Position numbers and translations under genes: made by a program | Shown: piece after piece, positions 53,251 through 64,000 of the stretch | Layout of the letters: each line of letters begins with the position of its first letter | Numbering within the stretch: the stretch's first letter is position 1 | Notes under the pieces: generated by a model | Database searches by the model: none | What the model saw: only the letters and a program-made list of their open reading frames with translations | Told to the model about the DNA's origin: nothing | Assembly (NCBI GenBank): GCA_904063045.1 | Contig: CAJFCJ010000020.1 | Coordinates: 922,916-986,915, forward strand | Length of the DNA: 64,000 bases | From: Dimorphilus gyrociliatus | Lineage: Eukaryota; Annelida; Polychaeta; Dinophilidae | Direction: 5' to 3'

Positions 53251-54103
53251 ATTCACTGATTATCAAAAGTACAGCAAAATAGACAATAGAGATTATATTC
53301 TTTGGATAGCTTTTGTAGCATCTGCAGTGACTATAGATTTATATAACATAACTGTATATAAATATAATGGAATTCGTGAAATTAATTACACTAATACACG
53401 CATTCGTTCAAATATGGATTCAAAAATTTTCAATAATTTTATTACATTTTTATTATCAGTAACTCTGCAATGTAAAAAATAATCGAGTGGAAGAAAACAA
53501 AGATGAAAATGTAAATACAATTAATAGCAGATGCTGTGTGATATAAAGCATATTGCCAATGAATTATGTATTTTTTTCAACAAAGCTGAATATGTTTCAA
53601 AACATCAAGTCATCAAATGTTCAATAATTGGTTATAAAAAAAAAACAACTTGAATACTGAAGACAAATTTTAGTTTTCAAGAAATTAATTGAAAATTTTA
53701 TATTTTATACAAAGCTATATGATTATTCAACTTTTTGTAACTTAAAAATACACTCTCAAAGTATAAAGCAGTGCTGAATTCAATAAATAATGAATTGCCT
53801 ATTGCTTAAGCTAAATCGAACGAGTTTAAACTGAACAATGTAAGTATACTATTGTATAATATAATAAAATGCTAACTCAAAGAAGTAGTATTGCTTCAGT
53901 TCTGCTTGAATGATTAGCTGTAAGGGTGAAAAGATAACAACTAAATTCTGTTGAATTTAGGAATAAAGGTTTTGACAAGGTATACACTTGTTAAATGGGT
54001 ATATATATTTATATATATATATATATGGCACTTTTCTATTGGACGTACGAAGAGAATATCCAATATAAAAAGAACCTGTCCTTTCAGTCGCAAAGCATTC
54101 GCT

Positions 54104-55504
54104 ATGATAAAGAAGAAGACTAAGTGTTTATCGAAGAAAGAAAAATTATTCAAGAAACTAGGTCTTCGACGTTCTTGCACAGGATTTAATCAGAATAACT
54201 CTAAAGGAGGTAAGAATAATTAATTAATTTTTTAATATATAAACGAAAATTAAATGTTATTTAAAAAAAAACACGCCCACGTACTCACGTGCACATTTAA
54301 GACTCTTATTCTTTTTACTTTATTTATCTTGTATCTTAAACAGAAAGAAAGAAAACTAGCTCACAAACATCGAATTTTGCCGATTCTTTAGAAGAATTTC
54401 TACCAGGTTATAATTGGGTGGCGAATAAAATAGTTCGTATTATTTTAATTAGATACCTTAAAGTATTATATTTTAATTTATTAACTCAATATATTGACGT
54501 TATTAATTTATAGAATTCTTAAATAATATTATTTGTTGATATCGTAGTCGTTCATTATTTACTAACCATTATATTTTTTTTATTATTTAAATTGTCTTTG
54601 CTAATTCCATATGTACTTTTTATATCAATTTATAAACTATATCCTACGTGCTGTATATAATTGATCTAATATATATATATACAGTATATTGGATACAAAA
54701 ATGATCCAATATCATCAACACATTTCTCATTTATTTGACCTATAGATTACCAATTTACTAATTATCTTAAGTAGGACAATGTTATATTTAAATATTTAAA
54801 TAATTTAATTGTTTAACCGAAGACTAATAGAAAGAAGTTTACCTGAGAAATATTTTCTACATTACGTTTGAAACTATATAACATAAAAAGGATTTTTTTC
54901 TATACGCTGTTCAAAAATTGAATGAGTTTAATATTTTTAATAATAAAGTATTTGACAAATTCCAATACTATGAATAGAAAATTAGAGTTATTCCGTAAAT
55001 AAATTCCAGTATATTAGAAATGATATATACTGTATATACTATCTATTATCTTTATGCGAATGAAATGTTTAATTAAATTGATTTCCTAGTAAAAATATAA
55101 AATTCCCATAATCTATTATTAATTTTCCTAAAATAGAATTTTTTACGAAATTTATTAACAATTCAATTGTTAAACTATTATAATTAACCTTTTATTTTTT
55201 TTCTCTATTTATTATATTTAATAAAAAATAGACTTCATAAAAAAATCAAGTAAAAAATATAACAATTATAGAATACAACTGGTTACCAATAGTCACTGAT
55301 AAAAAGAATAAATATTGCTTTGCTATTTGTCCAATTTTAAGGTTTTGATCAACAGTTAGTACAACCCAAAAAAATTTAATCTCTAATTGATCTCCTCTTT
55401 GAATGCAGTGGTAATTTCTTTCTTGATTGTTAATCAAAGTTGAGAGATATCAATAACTTTTTCAGTAGTATTTTCTATAAGTGCTACTGTAGTAGTATTA
55501 TTCT

Positions 55505-55540
<36 letters not shown>

Positions 55541-58500
55541 TGTATACACTAATACAAGTATATGTAATAAGAATAACTAATTAGGTGAACTGCTACTAAT
55601 TTATGCAATAGGACTAGATAAATATAGTCTATTCAATGTGATAATCATTTATGAATGATTATACAAATTGTTAATGATCAATTTTTTTAAATACTATAAA
55701 ATTAATCATTTCTTCTTCATAATGGTAATATCTTTCACAAAATATTTCACTTTATTTAATAATTGAATAGCCTACAAGACAATGAATATATACATCTATG
55801 TTTGTATTTATAGAACAATTGGAAATCGTAAAAATATAGGTGGCAGTATTGCTAATTGCGTTATATTGTATAGGAAGAAAACATTTCTTTCATTATGAGT
55901 TTTATTTACACCTGTAGTGCTTGAGCTGAGACAGAGGAAGGGAGAAGCTTAGCTTTAAGAAAATTACTTTCTTATCATTATTTTTTTCAAGCTGTAAGAT
56001 TTGAACTTTGACTGTATTTTTATTTCTCCTTATTTATTTCCTTAAAAGATAAAATTTAGCATTGTTGTATACATTTATACTCTTCTAATATTTCATTTTG
56101 TCTTTAGACGGGAAAGCATTCGATGCCTAGAAATTCTACACCGGATTCAACCCAACATCAGCAATGTTCATCTTCAGAATTGTTTGATCATAAAGACACT
56201 GCAAATTTATATTCTAAAGGAAAGGGAAACAATAAATTAGAAATGAAAGAATCAAATACTAAAGAAAAGAATTTAAACAATCTGGAAAATGAACACGAAA
56301 CAGCAATCAATTTATCTGGAACAGCGCGAATCGAAAGTGAAGTTCATTCCACAGACGACGAAAATCAATTAAAAACTAACATTTTAGGAAAAAGAAAAAG
56401 TCCCTTTTCTCTGAATGCAGGTGAGCCCGGTTACCAAAAAGTGGAAAGAATACATTCGCCACAAACTACTGGAGATAATTACGGACCGAAAATTGATAAT
56501 GTAGAAAACCAAAGTGCCTCTGTGGATATGAGTAATGATGTTATTTGTTTGAGTGATCGTGATAAAGGAGGTATGTATGATTTACTTAATTTAAAAGAAA
56601 AAAAATCAAAATAGATTACCTATTCATCTTTATTTTAACACATCAAATCTACGAAAACTTTTCAATTATGGCCTATTCTGTTTTTCTTTTTCAATAATAT
56701 ATATTCTATAGTGGAGTGTACAAGCAGCGTGTTAGTACATAGAACATTAATTTTTATACTTTAATATCCAATAGTATTAAGATTACTCAATAATTTCACA
56801 TAGTAAGATGGGTATTATATTATTGTATAAAACAAAAAACAGAGTACTTGACCTAGTTTGTTTTCTTTTTTAGAAAGTATAATTATTATTAAATCTTGTA
56901 TTGTTTTTACTGTATTAATAGTCCTGTACAGCTACGGCACAATTAGTACAGATAGGTGAAAACGTATTCATTATCTACCACGGACTTTGTCTCTTTTAAA
57001 GAATATACCAACAAAAACAACATTCTTTTCCGCCGTAATAATAGGATTATCACATTGCATCCTATCTTAAGTTTAGAAACAGTATATATTACTTATAAAT
57101 GCGCTTCTGTAGGTGTTTTATAATAGATGATATTATTTTTCCCACATATAGTTTAATATAAATAATCTATTAGAAAAGAAATAGCAAAACTATTAATATT
57201 CATCTACTTCATATTATCTACTAAAAAGAAACATGTTCAATAGAAATGAATTATTCTATTATTACAATTATTATAGCAGATCTTTCTTTCCTAAGAACTA
57301 CCTTCCCACCTTCAAAGTCATTACAAAGGCATTCTTTGCGTTGGCCTATATAAATAAATGACACAAAAGGTTTATACAGTATACACCATATATATATATA
57401 TTTGAATCTGGTTTTTACAAATGAAAGATATATCTGTCTAAATTTCAAAAATAAAAAAAACAGCAACAAAAGGCTAAGTAAAAGAGGAATAAAGGCATAC
57501 TTTTTGTTGTGTGTATATACTCTATTTAAAGGGGAAATCGTCTTTTCTTTTTCTCACAAAAAAAAAATTATTTATATTAAAAATTAACTATAGCTGCTAA
57601 TTTAATTTACATAGATTACCATACAAATATAAAACTTATTCTCTTGTCTTAGTTATAGTATAAATATTTTAATCATTAATTAAACGTTATTTAATATTCA
57701 TAAACTATCAAAGAATATTGTACGTGGGAGGGTATGAAAGAAAATACTAATATGAAAAATATAAAAGGCAAGAATGAACGAAAGAAAACAGGATTAAGTT
57801 GCCTTAAAAAGAAAGAAAAAGAAGAAAAGAATGAAAAAAATACTAAATTCTTCCAGCTAAGAAGTATTAAATGGCCTGATTTAGAAAATCCAGCTTAGGT
57901 TGTAAATTATTTGCGTATAGATTATCTTCTATTCAAAGGCAAACAATGCCTATTCTCTTTTAGTCAAAAATTTTATAACATTTTGTTAAGGGAACAGGTT
58001 AAGACTTATTTTTATTAGACTCAAATAGGCTTATCATATTAAACCGGAAATAATAACGTATGTTTTAAGCGAAACAATTAAATGAAAAATAATGGGAAAT
58101 CTATTATATAAATTTTATAATTTCCCTGTTGACTTTCTAATACAAAAGAAATAAAAAGAAAAGTTTATTTTTATAAGAGAAATAAGTATTTAAGAAGTAA
58201 TTTTTTCACCCTAGAAATAAGACTATTTTCTTTTATGTTTTCTTAACAGAATATTAAAGTTGTTTTTATCTATTCTTTGCATATTTAACCTATTTATATC
58301 GTTCTCAGGAAATCATACATAAAATTTAGTATAATAGAGTACAGTTTAGATATAGTTTTTTTTTTCTATGACAAAGAAAGACACTCCGTCAATGTCCAAC
58401 TGTATGTCTCCTTCTGTGTGAGTGTGCGTATGTCTATCTGTCTGACTGACTGTCTGGCTGTCTTAGGCTAGTTAATCAATATTCAATTAATCAATTAAGC

Positions 58501-60031
58501 ACCTAATGATCATTGTAATTTTTTAACAGTAAAAGTATTTAGTCTTGTTAATTTCTATAAAATCTCTTATTTAAACAATGAATTAATTTGATTCTTTCAC
58601 GTGATGTTAATTAATATATGCACAATTATACATTCATGGACATTATAATTAATTCTGAGAAGTTCTTAACCTTTGTCATCCAATGAAAATTTAAATAGGT
58701 ATTAATTATTCAAATCGTAGGATATTTAAAAGTTCTATATACTGTATTATATGGAAAATGCAGTAACGTAAAAATTGACAAGTGTCTAAATCCGACAGGT
58801 GCCGCTAACTTGGATCGACTTGATAAAGCACGAGGATCTAAAGAATTTCAACATTTCAATTCTAAATATATGAGTTTAAGACAAAGGGAAGAGGGATTAA
58901 TCTTTGAAATTACTGAAAGAAAGGAGTTTGTTAAAAAAAAGAGAATGGAATTGATTGCGGCAGAGGAGAAATTAAAAGATTCTTTGGCTGTACTTAACAA
59001 GGTTGAAGCATCGAGAAGGCATATGGAAATTGAACACGAGGAAAGAATGGCAAGGCTAAAAAGTTCTGCTGCCGAAGATATTGCTAAGAAAAATAATGCA
59101 ACCCCGACCCACACACAATCTTCTTCAAACAATTTTACATCTTCTCCTGCTCTTCAGAGGCTTCAATCAGGGGTTCCTATTTCGTCTTCGATTCCAACAA
59201 CTGCTCAGCAACAACTAGCAGAAGCCATGACAGGCTTAGCAAATATTCAGCAAAAGTTACCTAATCAAGAGATTGTAACAAAGGAGCGGCAAGTTCAGGA
59301 AGCTGTTAAAGCCGCAGAAGGAAGACGAATGCAAAATTTTGGAGTTCCAGTTATGCAACCAATGATGCCCGACCATTTTATGCCCAACTTAAATTCATTG
59401 GGCGCTATGAGACAACAACAGTGGATGCCACCAGCGTTAGCTGCTCAACAAGTTCCAAGAAAAATGTTGAAAAATAGTATCAAAATCCCACCTTTTCACC
59501 TAACTAATCAAGTACCTGTTTCAATACCACAAGCTTCCATTCCCCCAAATTTTCGCCCTGGTCAACCTAACATCAATCAGATTTCTGCAGTTAACCCACA
59601 AACAAATCACTCATCTCTTCCACCCAATCCCCAAATGAAATCGCCTAAATCCCGTTCCGTCAAAGAAGGCGAAGAAGAAAAGAAGAAACCTGCTTGCGAC
59701 AGATGCTACAAAGAAGCCAACTATTTGTGTTCTAATTGTAAAAAGATTTGGTACTGCAGTTCAACGTGTCAAGTAAGCATTTTCATTTAAGATTTAAAAA
59801 ATTATTAACTTGTCCTGTATGAATACTAAAATTTCGCTTCAGTTATCTTATCTCACGTATCAGTATAAAAAAATCGAGTTTATCGCAAATTTGATATTTT
59901 ATCCAAATATTAAAAACTTTCATTCTAAAGCTATATAAGTGCATTTAGAGCTTATTTTTTTTACCAAATTATCCTAATTTCAGTACTCATCTTGGGAAGC
60001 CCACAGTCGGTTTTGTTTGAAAGCCAATTGA
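54104..60031 (+). CDS. Coiled-coil protein with C-terminal MYND zinc finger
   Basis: Exons 54104-54209, 54344-54417, 56108-56570, 58799-59772 and 59984-60031 give 554 residues with consistent phases. N terminus: a basic patch (KKKTKCLSKKEKLFKK). Residues about 60-215: a low-complexity, Asn/Ser/Glu-rich segment containing GKRKSPFSL, likely disordered. Residues 215-310: coiled coil (LRQREEGLIFEITERKEF, then KKKRMELIAAEEKLKDSL). Residues 320-490: Gln/Pro/Met-rich. The C-terminal MYND finger is ACDRCYKEANYLCSNC, followed by KKIWYCSSTCQ and, across the last intron, YSSWEAHSRFC. All zinc ligands of the C-x2-C...C-x2-C...C-x3-C...H-x3-C pattern are present. MYND domains bind proline-rich partners in chromatin corepressors (DEAF1, ETO, ZMYND8/11); the exact family is not resolved. 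The frame is open upstream of 54104 to about 53951 through a (TA)n stretch, so the start is uncertain, and the donor at 54418 (TGG|GTGGCG) is weak. Confidence 0.75.
54418..56107 (+). other. Intron of the MYND gene
   Basis: AT-rich with (TA)n at about 55506-55538 followed by ACTGTATAC, and a CTCF-core-like AGGTGGCAG at 55838-55846. No exon recognised. Confidence 0.5.
56571..58798 (+). other. Intron of the MYND gene
   Basis: Flanked by phase-1 splice sites (GGAG|GTATGT and CCGACAG|GTGCC). It contains a 54-codon Lys-rich reading frame near 57733-57897 that has no splice context, and (TA)n stretches. Nothing else supported. Confidence 0.55.
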
Positions 60032-60187
60032 AAAGAAAAGAGGGAGAAAATCTACAAGATCAGATATAGTAGCTCCATTGTTTGTTCTTTAAAGAATAAG
60101 AATTCGTGTTTATATTCAATTGTTAACTATTTTTTTATGTGTATTATATAATTTGAACAAATAAGTCTTACTAAAATATAAAAGGAA

Positions 60188-60916
60188 ATGTTAATCAAAC
60201 AATTGAAGACTGTTTATGCTGCAAAGAGATTTTATACATGTATAACCTATATGGAGAAAATTATTGAACAGCCTAGAAAGATTAAGAAAGCTCAACTATT
60301 GCCCAATGATACAATGATGGTGACTTGGTGGGATGGTCTACGACGAATTTATAATTTAAATGAACTAGAAAGTAATTATTCACCTTGGAATCGTATGACT
60401 TTTCAAACCAATAATGTACCGTACGTCGACTACGAGAAACTTGATCAACTCGAATCGAATATTGAGGAGTATGGGTTTTGTGCATTAAAAAACGTTCCCG
60501 AGGAAAAAGAAGGTCTATCCTATCTTCTTGGGAAAGTTCAGAGTTTCGCTGCGAATACGCTTCAAGCGCACATTTCAGAAAATTACAAAGAAACATTTAA
60601 GCTTGTTGATGGACTATGGGTAACTGATATTTTAAAGTCACGTTATCCAGATTCATTCCATATTTTATCCACGGTTGGAAAGAATATCAGAAATTTACCG
60701 ATCATTCAAAAATCCTCTAATGGGTACAATATTTACTACGATAGACATGCGATCCCAACTATGTTATCTACAATCGATGAAAATATGGTTGAGGCAGTCT
60801 CAGATGCTCTAAAGAATTGGCAATGCATTCTAGAAGATAGACGAAACTGTTTACATTTCAGCCTACCGATGGGACAAATTTTATTTGTAAAAACAAATAG
60901 GATTCTCTTTGTTTAA
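60188..60916 (+). CDS. Intronless BBOX1/TMLHE-family-derived protein lacking the iron-binding motif
   Basis: A single 242-residue open frame starts about 150 bases after the MYND gene. It resembles the carnitine-pathway 2-oxoglutarate dioxygenases: an N-terminal strand pair MVTWWDGLRRIYNLNELES, NVPYVDYEKL, the subdomain EEYGFCALKNVPEEKEGLSYLLGKV, and a later KLVDGLWVTDILKSRYPDSFHIL that parallels the IVDGF...P..F..L region of BBOX1. The stretch between GKVQSF and KLVDG is only about 20 residues, whereas the family has about 60 there, including the HTD iron ligands; they are absent. The frame stops just after MGQILFVKTNRILFV, before the distal iron-binding histidine. The N-terminal zinc-binding cysteines are also missing. 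BBOX1/TMLHE are about 390-420 residues. Lack of introns in an intron-rich region suggests a retrocopy that lost catalysis yet keeps an open frame. It could be a pseudoenzyme or a decaying pseudogene. Confidence 0.6.
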   Translation: MLIKQLKTVYAAKRFYTCITYMEKIIEQPRKIKKAQLLPNDTMMVTWWDGLRRIYNLNELESNYSPWNRMTFQTNNVPYVDYEKLDQLESNIEEYGFCALKNVPEEKEGLSYLLGKVQSFAANTLQAHISENYKETFKLVDGLWVTDILKSRYPDSFHILSTVGKNIRNLPIIQKSSNGYNIYYDRHAIPTMLSTIDENMVEAVSDALKNWQCILEDRRNCLHFSLPMGQILFVKTNRILFV

Positions 60917-61754
60917 CGAAGTGGACAATGACGAATAGCAGAATCGAGAGGTGATACTTTATCATAATTAGGCAACCTTACACATCAAAAGTGAATCACT
61001 TGAAAGAAAATATCTCTAGCAGTATAAATAATTTTTTTAAAAGTTAATCTTGCGTTGATTGTAACTTTACCTGATTTTGAAGAAGAGTGTTAGAATTATA
61101 AGAAAACAGTTTCAATAGTAAAATTTATGGAGCCATTTAGCAGTTCTAGTATCTTATTAACTCTGTACGTTGTTTTTATGTTGAAAAACAAACAAACAAA
61201 CGTATTTTCTCCGTTTTATTCTGCCTTTGTCTTATTTCCTTACAATTAAATATTAGATAGTAAAAATGTCTACATGTTGTATGTAATATGGATAATGTAT
61301 ATAGTACTTGTGAAAACTTATTAATATTATTTACGTATGTTTATACGGAGAAAGACAATAGCTATTTTATATGAATATTGAAATTTCTTCATATCTTTTT
61401 ATAACAAAATAAAATAATATATTGTTTTAATTTATTGTTAGAGGTTTTTCAAGAAATATAGTAGATTGAAAATATTACAAAAATCTTCAATTTGCTGTTC
61501 TCATTCCCTTTTTAAGTCTCATGTAAATTTTAAAGGCTAAAACTTTATTTAAGAATAAATAAATGAGCAAGAGTTAATTTCATTCATTTATTTTCTCTCT
61601 GCCCCAACCCCCTCCCTTCCTTCTCTATCTCTCTCTTTCTCTTTCTATATCACCTTTTAGTTTTTGTCTTCTTTATTTCTTTTCCTTTTCTTTTCTTATC
61701 TCAAAATCCTGAATTAAACAAACGTTGACAGTTCCATTACCCTATGTACATTGA
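60917..61754. other. Spacer with pyrimidine-rich stretch
   Basis: No exon seen; a C/T-rich tract lies at about 61600-61690. Confidence 0.5.
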
Positions 61755-61880
61755 TTACAGCAGAGATTCTTCATTAGGCTCACTCTCGTCAGAAGTGATG
61801 TAATATAAATTCTCATCATCTTCCGAACAGTCTATAAAGTCTTGACTTTCATCGTTTCCCTTTACTAAACAGTTTAAGCA
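61755..61880 (-). CDS. Acidic terminal coding exon of a gene extending to the right
   Basis: After a good acceptor (CTTTCTTTTCAG) the exon reads 41 codons to a TAA: CLNCLVKGNDESQDFIDCSE..., then a strongly acidic tail ending SDESEPNEESLL. It is entered in phase 0. No upstream exon is identifiable in 61.9-64.0 kb, so the preceding intron must exceed 2 kb. The composition resembles an acidic cytoplasmic or nuclear C terminus; family not recognised. Could be spurious, but the splice site, frame and non-AT composition argue for a real exon. Confidence 0.4.
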   Translation of the reverse strand, partial: CLNCLVKGNDESQDFIDCSEDDENLYYITSDESEPNEESLL

Positions 61881-64000
61881 CTGAAAAGAAAGAAAATCTG
61901 TGAGAAATGTATTAAATTTTACGGCTCCTTTAATTGTTTATCACTTTCAATACAGCATTACCAAACATAGCTCAATGCATAATATTAATATTCATAACCT
62001 AAAACTTATTTGTTAGTATGATTAAGTGAAAATAATCAGACTATCAAGACTAATTTTGTAATCGTTTATTTCATTTCTTAACAACTCTTAACAACGATAT
62101 CGATAATCTTCCTATACTTCATCTTCACATGTCATAATCATTTCAATATCTGAGTTTTTAAAGATACAAATATAGGTTATACTTTCTCTTATCGTTTTTG
62201 AATAATAGACAAATATCTCTTTCGGTGCTTTACCTTTTATAAAAGTAGCTTATATTAAATTCTGTTTATCCTTTTCTGTACAAAGCAGGAGATCCTCAGA
62301 TGGGCAAAAGTTATTGAACTAGATCGGGAATGTTCTAATTTTGGTACTGATTAGTCTTATAAATAATACATAAGTACTGTATATGCTAGAGGCCGTTACT
62401 GTAATTGCTCAATTTACAGAATGGATGATATATTGAAAGAAATTCACAATTTCTATATATGAAATCATTTAATTTCGCTCTATTTACATTCTTAAATAAA
62501 TCCTTCATTAAAATTATTGTACAGGTTATAGAAACTATTGACGTTGCATACTGTAAGGAGAATGATACTATCGTATATAATTTAAAATATACAGCTACAG
62601 TTGGGATATTTATTCATATATAAAGTTAAATACCAAGTCAGATTTAGGATGCTAAGGATTTAAGACGAAATTATCATTTAGGTAAAAAACCAGGATTAAC
62701 GTTGGATTTACATTGTAATATAAACATTAATATTCAATGCATATTTCTTCAAGGTTAAATGAACAGGTAAAAAAGAAATTCTTTATTCAGATAAATTGAA
62801 TTTTTTTAACCTACACGCTATTATTCATCGATTTTGTAGTTAAAGAAAGAGCCTTCACTCTAAAAGCTATTATACTCTCAAGGCCATAGATTAATATATT
62901 TTTTGAAATCTTTAGAAGTATATCAATATATTTTTACAAAAAAAAGGAAGAAATTCTATTTCTAGTTTTCTTTTCTTGACTGTCAACAACAGTATGCTAT
63001 ACATTGAGGTCATTATCAATTATATAATAAAGAATAGATTTAATAAGCTATCATTCTCTTAGAATACTGTTGTAATGCATAAAATAGTAATATGATAAAT
63101 ACATAGCTCCATTCTAGAAATAGAATAACACCTTTTGTGACAAATCACCAGTTCATATTTCTTGAATATATTAAAATCACACCAGAGATAATATATGTTC
63201 AATTCTTCTATTTAAAACAAACCATATTTTTTTAGTTGTAAGGTACTTGAGATATTGCATTTTTTTTTACTTACTTCCTCATATTTCAATCATTTTAACA
63301 GTAAAAATGATAAGTAATAGCACTTTAATCATTTATCTTTTACTAATTTTCGAATTAATATAAAATATTCTATTTATTCATTAATCTTCAAAAAAAACAT
63401 GTAAATCAATTTACATGTGTTTATCCGATAAGCCTTTTTCTCGTCTTAATTAGTTTTATACTAAGTACAAGAGAAAAATCAATCAAAACAATTAGACTTG
63501 CTACAATTTAGTTATTGTTATCAGCTTGAAAAGAACATTTAAACTTTATTGATTAAACTGAGTACTATAATATAATCGTTTGTCTGCCAATGAAAATATA
63601 ATAATCAACGGTCTACTCTACATTATTTCTCTCATTTGATAACACTAGCCTTCGTCTATTCTTTTAAAAGATTAGATAGCAGTATAAAATTTCTATGGTG
63701 AATTTAGAGCAATTTACCCATCACTTTGCCTTAACTCAAGAACGTAATACTAATAATAAATTAGAGAATATTTACAAATAGTAACCCAATATCTATGAAA
63801 CAACTCATTTTGTGGCGTAATACGTGCAAGGGTAAAATTTTAAAGAGACTGCAATATTCCTAGTTGAAAAAGTCTACTCATTATATTGATTATCATGGGA
63901 GTACGTAATTTGAACTGCCTGTCCAAAGTAAAAGAAAGAAAGGTGAATAAGATAGAAAAGAAATAGACGGATAAAAGCGATTAGCTATTCATTTTCCTTC
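61881..64000. other. Non-coding sequence to the window end
   Basis: Probably intron of the minus-strand gene ending at 61755. No open frame above background, no RNA gene recognised. Confidence 0.45.

Noticed and set aside
57733-57897. 54-codon Lys-rich frame in the MYND gene intron
   Set aside because: No acceptor or donor fits the phase-1 flanking exons and the composition is what A-rich sequence gives by chance.

Overview
The window is nuclear DNA from an animal. It is strongly AT-rich, genes are split into many exons by GT-AG introns (several only about 55-70 nt), intergenic spacers are short, and (TA)n microsatellites are frequent. The gene content fits a bilaterian and most likely a spiralian (annelid/mollusc-like) with a compact genome: an NCAM/fasciclin II/apCAM-type adhesion molecule, an astacin with ShK domains, a GRL101-type LDLa-LRR receptor and a CCAP/NPS-type receptor. 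I cannot name the species.

Layout. 0.5-6 kb: 3' part of an Ig/FN3 cell adhesion gene (+) with two alternative last exons, one encoding a GPI-anchor signal and one a transmembrane/cytoplasmic end. 7.9-13.1 kb: complete cullin-1 (-), 15 coding exons. 13.8-15.3 kb: LDLa-containing single-pass membrane protein with PPxY-type tail motifs (+), convergent with a secreted astacin plus four ShK domains (-, 15.5-18.0 kb). 18.5-18.9 kb: small unrecognised two-exon gene (-). 19.0-24.4 kb: large CUB/SRCR/C-type lectin/LDLa/LRR/7TM receptor of GRL101 type (-), carrying nonsense and frameshift lesions. 25.0-29.0 kb: tandem ELOVL fatty-acid elongase pair (+) with a near-identical tract inside one exon. 29.3-31.6 kb: unrecognised basic protein (-). 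36.1-38.0 kb: gamma-glutamylaminecyclotransferase-like protein with a second, degenerate copy of the domain (+). 40.1-47.3 kb: CCAP/neuropeptide S receptor-like GPCR (+). 49.3-51.0 kb: Tc1-family transposon with IR/DR-style ends and a broken transposase, followed by an older Tc1 relic near 53 kb. 54.1-60.0 kb: coiled-coil/MYND-finger protein (+). 60.2-60.9 kb: intronless reading frame derived from the BBOX1/TMLHE dioxygenase family that lacks the iron-binding motif. 61.8 kb: acidic terminal exon of a gene that continues to the right (-).

The exon chains for cullin-1, astacin, the LDLa/PPxY protein, the GPCR, both elongases, the cyclotransferase and the MYND protein were assembled by hand. In each case the exon lengths add up to a whole number of codons with consistent splice phases. 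No shared pathway links the genes; this is an ordinary mixed eukaryotic neighbourhood. The points of most interest are the switchable GPI/TM ends of the adhesion gene, the decayed mosaic receptor, the domain-duplicated cyclotransferase, the catalytically disarmed dioxygenase, the gene-conversion tract in the elongases and a scatter of CTCF-like motifs.
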